NCBI RefSeq assembly: GCF_002174125.1
Contig: NZ_NEXX01000005.1
Span: 186,001-250,000 of the forward strand
DNA from: Acinetobacter populi
GTDB lineage: Bacteria; Pseudomonadota; Gammaproteobacteria; Pseudomonadales; Moraxellaceae
Reading direction: 5' to 3'
Length of the DNA: 64,000 nt
Shown piece after piece: positions 35,995-45,528 of the stretch. The translations under genes were made by a program, and so were the position numbers. Under the pieces are notes generated by a model. The model was not told the DNA's origin. It made no database searches and saw only the letters and a list, made by a program, of their open reading frames with translations. Positions within the stretch are counted from its first letter, which is position 1, and each line of letters opens with the position of its first letter.

Positions 35995-37278
35995 CTAACC
36001 TGGATAGGTCCCGCGTTCCTTACGAGCAATCAGAATACGTTCACAGGCCAGAATATAGGCCGCAGTACGTAATGAACAATTGACATGAATGGCCTTGTAC
36101 CAGACGTCATACACTGCCTTTTTCATGATATTGTCCATACGTTGATTGATTTCTTCTTCCGTCCAGAAATAACTGGCTATATCCTGTACCCATTCAAAAT
36201 AGCTGACCGTTACACCACCGGCATTACAAATCACATCCGGCACGACAGTAATCTGACGCTGGCTTAAAATTTCATCTGCACCGCTTAAGGTAGGGCCATT
36301 GGCACCTTCCAGAATCAATCTAGTTTGAATGGTTTGTGCGATATGCTCATCAATTACCCCTTCAAGCGCAGCAGGAATAAAAATATCAGCAGGAATTTTC
36401 CAGAATTGATCGGCATCAATTTCATTTTCCGGCGCATAACCCTGAATTTTGTGATGACGTTTCTGATACTCCATCAGTTGGACAATATCAATGCCATCGG
36501 CCTGAAAAAGCGTGGCAGAATGATCCTGAATACAAATCACTTTGGCAGCATGTTCATGGAATAATAATGCCGCTTCACTACCCACATTACCAAAGCCCTG
36601 CACACAAACCCGTGCCTCTGGAATATTCAATCCGATCTGACCAGCAACTTCACGCCCAGTGACAAAAACTCCGCGACCTGTGGCTTTAACCCGTCCCAGT
36701 GATCCCCCCAAATGGATTGGTTTACCTGTGACTACGCCTGTAACCGTTGAGCCGGCATTCATGGAATAGGTATCCATCATCCACGCCATAATTTGCTGGT
36801 TGGTGCCAACATCAGGTGCAGGGATATCTTTTTGTGGTCCGATAATCAGATTAATTTCCGAGGTATAACGACGTGTTAAACGTTCCAATTCACGTTTGGA
36901 CAACTGAGTAGGGTCAACACGTACACCACCTTTGGCACCGCCAAAAGGTAAATTTAATGCAGCGCATTTGATGGTCATCCAGGCAGAAAGTGCCATAACT
37001 TCATTTAAATTGACCTCTGGATGAAAACGTACACCACCTTTTCCGGGTCCCCGGGTTAAATTATGCTGAACCCGATACCCTTCAAAATGCTGAATGCTGC
37101 CATCATCCATTTCTACCGGAATATCCACAATTAAACTACGTTTTGGACGACGTAAAATATCCAATCGATCTTTTAATTCACCCAGGAATGGTGCAACTTT
37201 ATCCAGCTGATTAAGATAGTTACTCCATGCGGTGGTGTGCTGATCTGCATAGGTCAGGCTTTTAATCATCATATTCAT
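35995..37278 (-). CDS. Glu/Leu/Phe/Val dehydrogenase, probably glutamate dehydrogenase
   Basis: A 427-residue hexameric-type dehydrogenase. [16 protein letters not shown], the catalytic region [13 protein letters not shown], and the Rossmann segment [14 protein letters not shown] are present. The N-terminal length and [20 protein letters not shown] resemble NAD-type glutamate dehydrogenases (RocG/GudB type). It would return glutamate, made by GabT, to 2-oxoglutarate and ammonia. It is upstream of the porin gene on the same strand, 108 bp apart. The start has no strong ribosome-binding sequence, so the first Met could be any of the three in MNMMIKS. Confidence 0.88.
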   Translation of the reverse strand: MNMMIKSLTYADQHTTAWSNYLNQLDKVAPFLGELKDRLDILRRPKRSLIVDIPVEMDDGSIQHFEGYRVQHNLTRGPGKGGVRFHPEVNLNEVMALSAWMTIKCAALNLPFGGAKGGVRVDPTQLSKRELERLTRRYTSEINLIIGPQKDIPAPDVGTNQQIMAWMMDTYSMNAGSTVTGVVTGKPIHLGGSLGRVKATGRGVFVTGREVAGQIGLNIPEARVCVQGFGNVGSEAALLFHEHAAKVICIQDHSATLFQADGIDIVQLMEYQKRHHKIQGYAPENEIDADQFWKIPADIFIPAALEGVIDEHIAQTIQTRLILEGANGPTLSGADEILSQRQITVVPDVICNAGGVTVSYFEWVQDIASYFWTEEEINQRMDNIMKKAVYDVWYKAIHVNCSLRTAAYILACERILIARKERGTYPG

Positions 37279-37573
37279 GGCATTGGTCTACATTGATGTA
37301 TTGATATGGAAAATACGTTCATAGCGTTGAGACATACATATCGTCATGATGATGAGTTACAGCACATGCCGTTATCGATGCGCTGGTTAAGGCTCACGTA
37401 GGAATTATGGAAACCTGCTTGTTGTTTAACAAAATTAGGTGCAGAATATTCTTGCCTGATGTTCTGCATTTAACTGCGACAACGCCCAAACCACACTTCC
37501 TCTTCTCAACATCAAAATACTTTATAATCACGCTATATCGACTTAATTTTGCACCTCTCGGTCCATATCTCAC
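37279..37573. other. Divergent regulatory gap between glutamate dehydrogenase and the MocR regulator
   Basis: About 295 bp up to the GabR-type operator. It must hold promoters in both directions. TATAAT near 37521 is the best -10 for the regulator gene, though no good -35 sits at the usual distance. No ORF is supported here. No second copy of the GAGAGCCA repeat was found in this part. Confidence 0.45.
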
Positions 37574-37605
37574 GAGAGCCACTTTTATATTGTAGGAGAG
37601 AGCCA
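37574..37605. promoter_or_regulatory. MocR/GabR-type operator B, overlapping the regulator's start
   Basis: GAGAGCCA at 37574-37581 and 37598-37605, 24 bp apart. The downstream half-site overlaps the ribosome-binding sequence AGGAG (37594-37598) and stops one base before the TTG start. Binding here would block transcription or initiation of the regulator's own gene, so autorepression is likely. Confidence 0.78.
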
Positions 37606-37606
37606 A

Positions 37607-39106
37607 TTGCGTAGTTTACTTGGAGATTATTTGTTGCAGCGTTTACAACAAGATATCGAGGGGACACTACATCAACGCCTTTTTCGATGCTTGCGCTATG
37701 CCATTGTAGAAGGGGTACTGGCACCTAAAACCCGATTACCAGCTTCACGGGATCTGGCCAAAGAAATTGGTGTTTCCCGTAATACCGTTCTAAGTACCTA
37801 CGAACAATTACAAGCCGAAGGTTATGTAGAAGCACGTACCGGACATGGCACCTGGGTCGTTGAAAAACTACCCGAATCTTTTTTAACGACATTAGCAAAT
37901 CGGGGCAAGCATCAAGAGACTCAAAGCTTATCCAAAAATTATGTACTGTCACAACGTGGCTCAAGCATCGTTGGCTATGCTGCGGCATCACCAAATCAAT
38001 GGGGTGCCTTTGTTCCAGGTGCGCCTGACGTTACCGAATTTCCGCATCATGTTTTTAGTCGTATTCAGGCAAAACTAAGCCGTGAACCTGATGTTAATCG
38101 TCTGATTTATAGCAATGCAGGAGGCTGTGTCGAATTACGACATGCCTTGGCAGACTATTTAAAAATCGCCCGTTCGGTACAATGTGATGCCGATCAAATT
38201 ATTATTACCGAAGGTACCCATCAGGCTATTGATCTAGTGTCCCGTGCCTTGAGTGATATTGGCGATCAGGTCTGGATTGAAGATCCCGCCTATTGGGGTA
38301 TGCGTAATATTCTGCGTATCAATGGCGTCAATATTCGTGCTCTGGCAATTGATGAAGAAGGTATCATTCCCGAATTACATCCCAAAACGCCGCCCAAATT
38401 AATCTTTGTTACCCCTTCTCATCAATATCCTTTAGGTTCACATTTAAGCCCGGCACGTCGCAAACAATTACTACAAATTGCCCGACAACATGGGAGCTGG
38501 ATCATTGAAGATGATTATGACAGTGAGTTTAGATTTTCTGGACAACCATATCCTTCTCTACAGGGTCTGGAACCTGATGCACCAGTCATTTACATGGGCA
38601 CCTTTAGTAAAACCATCTATCCAGCCTTACGACTAGGCTATCTGGTAGTACCGAAACAATTATTCTCGCCACTGCGTATTGTGGCAGCAGAGCTATATCG
38701 GGGTGGACATTTATTAGTTCAAAAAGCACTGGCTGAATTTATTCGCGAAGGACATTACGAAGCACATATCCGTCGTATGCGATTGCTCTATGCAAAACGC
38801 TATCACTTCCTGATGCAATTGATTCAGCGTTATCTGGGACCCGATTTTATTCACGAATACAACAGTGCAGCCGGACTACATCTAATTTTAAAATTACCCA
38901 CCCACTGCGATGATGTTGCCATCGCTACCAATGCATTACAACGAGGTGTCACTGTCAGAGCACTTTCACAATATTATATGCATTCTCATGCCCGTGCCCA
39001 ACGTGGACTGTTGCTGGGCTTTGCCTGTGTTGATGAAAAAGACATGATGATGGCTTTTGGCGTGTTATTACAATGTCTAAGAGAAGCAGGGGTACTCACA
39101 CTGTAG
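37607..39106 (+). CDS. gabR: MocR/GabR-family regulator (GntR wing + aminotransferase-like domain)
   Basis: 499 residues. The N-terminal GntR winged helix-turn-helix covers about 20-90 (LAKEIGVSRNTVLSTYEQLQ, EGYVEARTGHGTWV). A linker of about 60 residues follows, then a class I aminotransferase-like domain with the PLP lysine in GTFSKTIYPALRLGYLV and Asp/Tyr cofactor contacts (WIIEDDYDSEF). TTG at 37607 is the start since AGGAG lies 8 nt upstream. MocR proteins bind direct repeats and respond to a PLP-ligand adduct. Three shared operators point to gabTD, its own gene and the gabP-like permease as targets. The symbol is by context. Confidence 0.88.
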   Translation: MRSLLGDYLLQRLQQDIEGTLHQRLFRCLRYAIVEGVLAPKTRLPASRDLAKEIGVSRNTVLSTYEQLQAEGYVEARTGHGTWVVEKLPESFLTTLANRGKHQETQSLSKNYVLSQRGSSIVGYAAASPNQWGAFVPGAPDVTEFPHHVFSRIQAKLSREPDVNRLIYSNAGGCVELRHALADYLKIARSVQCDADQIIITEGTHQAIDLVSRALSDIGDQVWIEDPAYWGMRNILRINGVNIRALAIDEEGIIPELHPKTPPKLIFVTPSHQYPLGSHLSPARRKQLLQIARQHGSWIIEDDYDSEFRFSGQPYPSLQGLEPDAPVIYMGTFSKTIYPALRLGYLVVPKQLFSPLRIVAAELYRGGHLLVQKALAEFIREGHYEAHIRRMRLLYAKRYHFLMQLIQRYLGPDFIHEYNSAAGLHLILKLPTHCDDVAIATNALQRGVTVRALSQYYMHSHARAQRGLLLGFACVDEKDMMMAFGVLLQCLREAGVLTL

Positions 39107-39165
39107 ACTTGATATTCACAATCACAAGTCATTATTATTCGATCAATACTCATTCAATGAACTAA

Positions 39166-39200
39166 AAAATAAGGCTGACATTCGAGCCAACCTTATTTTA
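39166..39200. terminator. Terminator after the MocR gene (bidirectional)
   Basis: AAAATAAGG (39166-39174) with CCTTATTTT (39191-39199) makes a 9-bp stem with A/T tails on both sides, between the plus-strand regulator gene and the minus-strand lipoprotein gene. GGCT/AGCC inside the loop region gives an alternative inner pairing. Confidence 0.7.
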
Positions 39201-39226
39201 AATTTAGTGACCAAGGTTATTGAAAA

Positions 39227-39460
39227 TTACCAGCCTCTGTCTTGACCACGCCCGCCACCTTGACCACGATCATCATCGTAACCACGATTATTGCGATCGC
39301 CACCTGGGCCGCGATCACCGCCTTGATTATCATAACCACCACGATCGCCGCCTTGACCACCATGACCACCACCATGCGCAGGGTCTATCCACAGACATCC
39401 AGAAAAACTAAGGATAGATAAAATTGCTACGCCTGCTAGACATAATTTCACTTTGGTCAT
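39227..39460 (-). CDS. Small glycine/aspartate/arginine-rich lipoprotein
   Basis: 77 residues. A lipoprotein signal peptide ends in LSFSGC (Cys at about residue 22). The mature ~55 residues are almost only Gly, Asp, Arg, Gln and Asn, in loose repeats such as GGDRGGYDNQ and GGDRGPGGDR. This indicates an unstructured outer-membrane or periplasmic tail. No family is recognised. It is wedged between the 3' end of the MocR gene and a degenerate second copy of that 3' end (39561-39665). The histidine-rich antisense frame is a shadow. Confidence 0.65.
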   Translation of the reverse strand: MTKVKLCLAGVAILSILSFSGCLWIDPAHGGGHGGQGGDRGGYDNQGGDRGPGGDRNNRGYDDDRGQGGGRGQDRGW

Positions 39461-39560
39461 CTCTATTCTCCTTACTGTAAAACGGATAATACTAAAGAAA
39501 TGGTAAGGTTTAATGATGAGAATTATGCAGATTTTTGTTAAATTATATACTCAACTTAGA

Positions 39561-39665
39561 CTGTTTCTGAGCTTTGCCTGTGTTGATGAAAAAGTCATGA
39601 TAATGGCATTTGGCGTACTATTATAATGCTTCAGACAAGCGGAAATCAGCACATTACCTGTGTAA
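39561..39665 (+). pseudogene. Degenerate duplicate of the 3' end of the MocR gene
   Basis: Translates as LFLSFACVDEKVMIMAFGVL then L, a stop codon, CFRQAEISTLPV and a final stop. It aligns with the real end of the regulator (LLLGFACVDEKDMMMAFGVL, LQCLREAGVLTL) over about 34 codons. Nucleotide similarity is high, including a run of 25 identical bases. It carries an internal TAA and no start. It is a remnant of a tandem copy or of a recombination that placed the lipoprotein gene between the two ends. Confidence 0.85.
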
Positions 39666-39696
39666 TGGCTTAAACAATTTTTTAATCCACAAAAAA

Positions 39697-39725
39697 CAAG
39701 AACCTCACAAAGAGGTTCCTGTCTC
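39697..39725 (-). terminator. Terminator of the GabP-like permease gene
   Basis: On the minus strand GAACCTC-TTTGT-GAGGTTC is followed by TTGTTTTTTGTGG. It starts about 40 nt after the permease stop codon. Confidence 0.8.
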
Positions 39726-39754
39726 AACAATTTGAATCCTGACTTTAAATAATC

Positions 39755-41185
39755 TTAACTTTGCTTTTCCGGCAAAATTTGACTTGTTGTTTCTTTTTTA
39801 CCCCAGTCAAATTTCTGTGCACAGATTCCCAGAATAACAATGAAAATTGCCAAAATGGAGGTATAAGTCACTTCCTTAAAATAAGTGCCTTCAATCAACA
39901 TAGTAATGATTGAGCCAATAATCATGATAATCACGGCATAAGTTAACCATGGGAATAACCACATTTTAAAATCAATTTTTTTGCCTTCAGCTTCGAGTTT
40001 TTTACGCATACGCAACTGGGAAAATGCAATCGCCAGATAAACATATAAAGCCACTGTTCCAGTTGCCAACATCAATACATCATAGACATTCATACTTTCG
40101 GTGGCAGTCAAATAAACAGCAACTAGAGAGAAAACACTGGATACCAGTACCCCAACCCATGGACTACTGTTACGGTTCATAAATGCAAAACTTTTCGGCG
40201 CATCACCACGATTCGACAATGAATACATCATACGTGAGCAAGTATATAACGCCGAGTTAAAACAGCTACATACCGAAGTTAACACCACAAAATTAACGAT
40301 ATGACGTGCTTCCGGGATACCCAGCATGCTTAAGGTAACGCTATAAGTTCCCCAAGTTGGATCTTTTAATAAAGGATTGTTATGTGGAATCAAACACACA
40401 GTAATAAACATTGAACCAACATAAAACAGGATAATACGCCAGACAATCGAATTAGATGCTTTACGAATTTCCTTAGCCGGATTTTTAGATTCAGCCGCTG
40501 CCACCGTCACAATCTCGGCCCCCATATAGGCAAACATCACCCCAAGCAACGCCGTCACCACTGATGAGAAGCCATTGGGCATAAACCCCTGTGCAGTCAG
40601 ATTAGCAACACCACCTACCATATCCGGATCACCCCATGGCCATAAGTGCATAATTGCTAAACTACCCACCACCAGAAACAGGACAATGGCAATTACTTTA
40701 ATCAGGGCAAACCAGAACTCAAATTCACCATAATTTTTCACATCCTGTAGGTTGACCCAGACTAGTCCGATAATCACCAACAGCATATAACCCCAGATCG
40801 GGATAAAGGGAAACCAGTTATGTAAAATTTTCCCTGCGACATAGGCTTCCCACCCCATTAAAAGTGTCCAGAAACACCAATATAACCATCCAATTGAAAA
40901 ACCGGCCCAACGACCAATCGCACGATCTGCATAAGTGGAAAATGAACCGCTATCCGGATTAAGTACTGCCATTTCTCCAAGCATACGCATAATCAGCAAG
41001 ACCAAAAGGCCACCTATTGCGTAAGCCAAAATAGCAGCAGGACCGGTTGCATAAATCACACTACCTGAACCAACAAATAAAGCCCCTCCAATCACTCCGG
41101 CAATGGAGATCATGGTCAAATGGCGTGATTTCAATCCATGCTTTAAACCCTGAGAGGACTCGGATGCACTTTGATGAGCTGCCAT
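39755..41185 (-). CDS. gabP: Amino acid permease, GabP-like
   Basis: 476 residues with about 12 membrane helices of the APC (amino acid/polyamine/cation) family. HLTMISIAGVIGGALFVGSG is the helix 1 signature and GFSIGWLYWCFWTLLMGWEAYVAG fits GABA/aromatic permeases. The ATG at 41185 follows AAGGGAA and is chosen over TTG at 41203. A GabR-type operator lies about 186 bp upstream (41371-41402). GABA is the likely substrate from context, not from the sequence alone. Confidence 0.85.
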   Translation of the reverse strand: MAAHQSASESSQGLKHGLKSRHLTMISIAGVIGGALFVGSGSVIYATGPAAILAYAIGGLLVLLIMRMLGEMAVLNPDSGSFSTYADRAIGRWAGFSIGWLYWCFWTLLMGWEAYVAGKILHNWFPFIPIWGYMLLVIIGLVWVNLQDVKNYGEFEFWFALIKVIAIVLFLVVGSLAIMHLWPWGDPDMVGGVANLTAQGFMPNGFSSVVTALLGVMFAYMGAEIVTVAAAESKNPAKEIRKASNSIVWRIILFYVGSMFITVCLIPHNNPLLKDPTWGTYSVTLSMLGIPEARHIVNFVVLTSVCSCFNSALYTCSRMMYSLSNRGDAPKSFAFMNRNSSPWVGVLVSSVFSLVAVYLTATESMNVYDVLMLATGTVALYVYLAIAFSQLRMRKKLEAEGKKIDFKMWLFPWLTYAVIIMIIGSIITMLIEGTYFKEVTYTSILAIFIVILGICAQKFDWGKKETTSQILPEKQS

Positions 41186-41560
41186 ATCATTTCCCTTAAT
41201 CAATCAAGGAGAGAAGCTACCCAGGACACATGTCTGGCACCTCTATACTCCTCTTAAACTTGAACTGACTTGCCCATTGTTTCATCAAACCAGAAGCAAT
41301 GGACAAATCGGATATTTCTGTATGCATACTTCTGAATGAATCTAATGTGTCGTTTTGGCAGCAAAGAAACGAGAGCCATTTTTTGAATAAAAGAAAGAGC
41401 CAATTACAGGAATAAAACCAAATTCTTCTCCTCATGTCATCTCAATGACGTAATTCATTGTTCAGCTTGGATAAATGTAAATACAGTATCGCAAGTTCTC
41501 CGGCCTATGTTGTATGATGAACAGACAATATTTAAAATCATTAAATGTGCGAGCTAAACA
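41186..41560. other. Divergent regulatory gap between the permease and esterase genes
   Basis: This 375-bp stretch holds the GabR-type operator C (41371-41402) and promoters for two divergent genes. The 72-codon minus-strand frame at 41217-41435 runs through the operator and has no family resemblance, so it is not taken as a gene. Confidence 0.5.
41371..41402. promoter_or_regulatory. MocR/GabR-type operator C, upstream of the GabP-like permease
   Basis: GAGAGCCA at 41371-41378 and AAGAGCCA at 41395-41402, again 24 bp start to start and in the same orientation relative to its target as operator A. Flanking bases also agree (C before the first copy, ATT after the second). Confidence 0.72.
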
Positions 41561-42571
41561 TTGAAAATCATCTCAAATAAAATCGCCTTGTCGCTGCTAT
41601 TTACTTTCTGTGTTTTAGCATTGGGATGCCAAAGTTTACCCACCACACTGGTGGCAAAAATGATGGATAATCAGCAAACACAAGAAACCGTTGCTTATCT
41701 CAATCAATATGCACAAAACCATGTTCAGCAAAAACTCCAAGTAGAGGGAAATCTTGCCTATGGCAGCATGTCACGACAAGATCTGGATATCATCTATCCG
41801 CAAAAATTGTCTACATCCAAATTACCAGTGGTCTTTATGGTGCATGGCGGTGCGTGGGTAGCTGGCAATAAAGAAGGCACCTTGCCTTATGCCAAATTAA
41901 TTGCCGATCAAGGTTTCGTGGTCGTTAATGTGGAATACACACTGGTACCACAAGCAGCCTATCCACAGCAAATTCTTGAACTGAATCAAGCTGTGCAGTT
42001 TGTTTTACAACAGCAAAAACAATATCCAATTGATCCTGATAAAATATTTTTTAGTGGTGATTCAGCAGGAGCCAATATTGTCAGTACTTATGTGGCTGCC
42101 TTAAATTCAGAATCATTACGACAAAAGATCCAGTTTAACCCTGCGCTACAAGCGGAACAGGTCAGGGGATTAATCCTGCATAGTGGCGTTTATGATATTA
42201 AAAGCTTGTATCATCATAGTGGGAAGGCTGGCAGAATTATAAGCTGGGGTACACAAAGTGTACTCGCCCAATACAGTGGAGAAAAACAGCCCAGCGACGC
42301 GCGTTTAGATGAGATGTCTGCTTATCCATGGCTCAATCAAAATTATCCGCCTGTTTATCTGAGTGCTACAAAAGTTGATCTGCTTACCATCAGCCAATCC
42401 TTACCCTTTATTGCGAAATTAAAGGCATTACATGTGCCCGTGGTCAGTCAAATCTATGACAAAAATTATAGTGAACAGATCAATCATGATTTTAATTTTG
42501 ATATGCGCTTTAATGCGAGTAAGACAGTGCTGGATCAGTCCATCGAGTTTTTAAAAACTTACTCAAAATAA
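41561..42571 (+). CDS. Alpha/beta hydrolase lipoprotein (carboxylesterase-like)
   Basis: 336 residues. The signal peptide ends in LALGC, a lipobox at about residues 19-23, so it is probably lipid-anchored. The hormone-sensitive-lipase type oxyanion motif is MVHGGAWVAGNK, the nucleophile elbow FSGDSAGAN, the acid probably in SATKVDLL and the His in INHDFNF. The TTG start at 41561 has only a weak upstream GAG. The substrate is unknown; it may hydrolyse short-chain esters in the periplasm. The gap after it (42572-42780) shows no gene. Confidence 0.82.
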   Translation: MKIISNKIALSLLFTFCVLALGCQSLPTTLVAKMMDNQQTQETVAYLNQYAQNHVQQKLQVEGNLAYGSMSRQDLDIIYPQKLSTSKLPVVFMVHGGAWVAGNKEGTLPYAKLIADQGFVVVNVEYTLVPQAAYPQQILELNQAVQFVLQQQKQYPIDPDKIFFSGDSAGANIVSTYVAALNSESLRQKIQFNPALQAEQVRGLILHSGVYDIKSLYHHSGKAGRIISWGTQSVLAQYSGEKQPSDARLDEMSAYPWLNQNYPPVYLSATKVDLLTISQSLPFIAKLKALHVPVVSQIYDKNYSEQINHDFNFDMRFNASKTVLDQSIEFLKTYSK

Positions 42572-42780
42572 GACCGGTTCATCCAGTAAATTTAAAATTG
42601 TAGTGGGAGAAAAATCTATCTTTAAAATCCACTGCGCCATGTTAAACTGCAACGAAATAAACAAATATGAATCATGGTCACTGTCATTTTTTTTAAACAG
42701 CATTTCATAATTTTTATTTCATCTTCGTGCAATTGATTTACATCAGAAAGTTGTGTTTTTGATGCTGTAGAAATGGGCGT

Positions 42781-43740
42781 ATGAGCATGCTAAAAGGAAT
42801 CCTGTTTTCTGTCATTGCTTCTGCAACATTTGGCTTGTTGTATTTTTATACCCAGTTTCTTGCGGTATTTAACAGTGAACAAACTTTTGGCTGGCGTATT
42901 GTGGCAACCCTGCCTTTTGTCACGCTCTTGATGTACCTGCTGGGTGATCTAGTCCAGATTAAACAGATTTATCAGCGAATAGTGCAAAAACCCAGTTTTT
43001 TACTGATGTTAATACTGTGTGCTGCCTTATGTGGCTTTCAACTCTGGCTATTCTTGTGGGGACCTATTCATGGCCGCGGCTTACAGGTTTCTTTAGGCTA
43101 TTTTTTATTGCCATTGATTCTAGTACTGTGCGGTTGGCTACTTTACGGTGAGAAATTATCAAAATTTCAAATTGGGGCTATTTTTTTAGCCATTATCGGT
43201 ATTAGCCATGAAATCTGGCGAGTCGGTTCAATTGCATGGGAAACCTTGTGTGTTGCTATCGGTTATTCGGTTTATTTTGTTCTGAGAAAAAAATTACAGA
43301 CCGATCATCTGGGCGGCTTTTGGTGGGAATTACTGCTGATGAGTCCTGTTGCACTGTATTTTATACTCAATAGCAAAACGCTAACGATCATGGCTTTGCA
43401 ACCAAGTTTATGGCTGGTCGTCATGGGTCTAGGTGTATTAAGTGCGATTGGTCTAGGCAGTTATCTACTTGCCAGCCGTCTTTTGCCACTGGTGCTGTTC
43501 GGTTTGTTAAGTTATCTGGAACCGGTACTTTTGGCTTTGGTCTCTCTTTTTCTTGGAGAGAGCATTCAGCCGGATGAATGGCTCAGTTATGTGCCGATCT
43601 GGTGTGCAGTTGGATTACTGGTCATTGAAGGCAGTATGTATTTGTACCGACAAAAACAAAAACGGATATCTCTGCAACGCAAGACTGCCACATTAGAAAG
43701 TTTAAAACAGCAGCATGGAGCAGATGAAAATCATGGATAA
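42781..43740 (+). CDS. EamA-family transporter, RarD-like
   Basis: 319 residues, with ten hydrophobic segments. SVIASATFGLLYFYTQFL near the start and GWRIVATLPFVTLLMYL fit RarD, a DMT-superfamily (EamA) protein with unknown substrate. A short basic tail (RQKQKRISLQRK) follows the last helix. It is on its own in the plus direction, with an AT-rich 277-bp gap before putP. Confidence 0.85.
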   Translation: MSMLKGILFSVIASATFGLLYFYTQFLAVFNSEQTFGWRIVATLPFVTLLMYLLGDLVQIKQIYQRIVQKPSFLLMLILCAALCGFQLWLFLWGPIHGRGLQVSLGYFLLPLILVLCGWLLYGEKLSKFQIGAIFLAIIGISHEIWRVGSIAWETLCVAIGYSVYFVLRKKLQTDHLGGFWWELLLMSPVALYFILNSKTLTIMALQPSLWLVVMGLGVLSAIGLGSYLLASRLLPLVLFGLLSYLEPVLLALVSLFLGESIQPDEWLSYVPIWCAVGLLVIEGSMYLYRQKQKRISLQRKTATLESLKQQHGADENHG

Positions 43741-44017
43741 ATTTCAATTGCTAAAATACGCACTTGGTTAAAATGTTATATTGTCATTTCGATTTAGGAC
43801 AATGTTTCACTTATTTTTTTTATTTATAAGCTATAAAACAACCAAACTTCAGAAAAAAACAAGAAAAACTTTTAAAAATCTAATTATTTTTATTACATTG
43901 TGATTACACAATTTTATGAATTTTGTGTGTTTAAATCGCAGACTTTCTCGCATTCAATCAGCATGTCATAAATTTAATCTGAATTTTGCTTGAGTCTCAT
44001 AAGGAATTGCCAATACG

Positions 44018-45511
44018 ATGAATCATTTTAATCCAACTTCCATCACGTTTATCTTGTATATCGTGCTCATGGTTTGTATAGGGATATACGCATACCGAGC
44101 AACCAAAAATTTTTCGGATTATATTCTTGGGGGAAGAAGTTTAGGTAGTGTGGTCACTGCTTTATCGGCAGGGGCTTCCGATATGAGCGGCTGGTTATTG
44201 ATGGGATTGCCCGGCGCAATCTATTTATCAGGTTTATCAGAAGCCTGGATTGCCATCGGATTAATCATTGGTGCATGGCTGAACTGGTATTATGTTGCCG
44301 GTCGTTTACGCATCCACACCGAAGTTCAGCATAACGCGCTGACTTTGCCCGACTTCTTTACCAACCGCTTTGATGACCGCAAACGTATTTTACGGGTGAC
44401 ATCAGCACTAATTATTTTGATTTTTTTCTCAATTTATTGTGCTTCAGGCATGGTTGCAGGCGCACGTTTATTTGAAACGATTTTTGCCATGGATTACAGC
44501 ACGGCATTGTGGATCAGTGCAATTGCGACCATCAGTTATGTATGTATTGGGGGATTCCTTGCCATTAGCTGGACGGATACGTTTCAGGCTGCAATGATGC
44601 TTTTTGCCTTATTACTAACGCCAATATTTACCTATCTGGCACTGGGCGATAGTCAGGTGCAATTTACCCAGCTGGTTGAAACTGCACGGCCACATGCCTT
44701 TGATATGTTTTCCAATTTAAGCATTATTGCGATTTTATCTTCAATGGCGTGGGGATTGGGTTATTTTGGTCAACCGCATATATTGATACGCTTTATGGCT
44801 GCCGATTCGGTCAAGTCTATTCCTTCGGCACGTCGCATTGGTATGGCCTGGATGATTCTATGTTTAATTGGTGCAGTATCGGCAGGTTTCTTTGGTATTG
44901 CCTATTTCCAGCAATATCCAGAACTGGCTGGTGGCGTTAATCAAAACTCCGAGTTGGTCTTTACCGAACTGACCAATATTCTTTTCAATCCATGGATTGC
45001 AGGGATTATTATGGCGGGGATTTTAGCTGCCATTATGAGTACCTTGAGTTGTCAGCTTTTGGTCTGTTCAAGTACCTTAACCGAAGATCTATATAAAGCT
45101 TTTTTACGCAAATCCGCTTCACAGCAGGAATTGGTCTGGGTTGGACGTATTATGGTCATCGCCATTTCCATCTTTGCAATCTGGCTGGCCAGCAATCCAG
45201 ACAGTAAAGTGCTGGGTCTGGTATCTTATGCTTGGGCAGGTTTTGGAGCAGCCTTTGGACCATTAATCCTGTTGTCATTATTCTGGAAACGGATCACCTT
45301 AAATGGCGCAGTGCTCGGTATGATTGTCGGTGCAGTAACCGTGATTTTATGGAAGAACTTGCTCACATCTACAGGTATATATGAAATCATCCCTGGTTTT
45401 ATTCTAGCAACAGCGGTCATGATCGTCGTCAGTTTACTCAGCAAAGCACCAAATGCACAGGTGGTGCAACGGTTTGAAGAGGCTGAACGTATTTATCAAC
45501 AAAGTAAATAA
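44018..45511 (+). CDS. putP: Sodium/proline symporter
   Basis: Na+-coupled proline importer of the solute:sodium symporter family, 497 residues and about 13 helices. NFSDYILGGRSLGSVVTALS and GASDMSGWLLMGLPGAIYLSG are the classic PutP segments. GQPHILIRFMAADSVKSIP and AAIMSTLSCQLLVCSSTLTED are also conserved. A strong terminator follows at 45529-45548. A broken putA 3' end lies just downstream, suggesting a put locus that lost its catabolic gene. Confidence 0.95.
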   Translation: MNHFNPTSITFILYIVLMVCIGIYAYRATKNFSDYILGGRSLGSVVTALSAGASDMSGWLLMGLPGAIYLSGLSEAWIAIGLIIGAWLNWYYVAGRLRIHTEVQHNALTLPDFFTNRFDDRKRILRVTSALIILIFFSIYCASGMVAGARLFETIFAMDYSTALWISAIATISYVCIGGFLAISWTDTFQAAMMLFALLLTPIFTYLALGDSQVQFTQLVETARPHAFDMFSNLSIIAILSSMAWGLGYFGQPHILIRFMAADSVKSIPSARRIGMAWMILCLIGAVSAGFFGIAYFQQYPELAGGVNQNSELVFTELTNILFNPWIAGIIMAGILAAIMSTLSCQLLVCSSTLTEDLYKAFLRKSASQQELVWVGRIMVIAISIFAIWLASNPDSKVLGLVSYAWAGFGAAFGPLILLSLFWKRITLNGAVLGMIVGAVTVILWKNLLTSTGIYEIIPGFILATAVMIVVSLLSKAPNAQVVQRFEEAERIYQQSK

Positions 45512-45528
45512 ATGCTTTGATTCATCAA

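Noticed and set aside
39220..39411. Histidine-rich plus-strand ORF (metal-binding-like)
   Set aside because: It is the exact antisense of the Gly/Asp/Arg-rich lipoprotein gene, whose signal peptide and lipobox make it the real frame.
41217..41435. 72-codon minus-strand ORF upstream of the permease
   Set aside because: It runs through the GabR-type operator and has no recognisable domain; treated as non-coding regulatory DNA.
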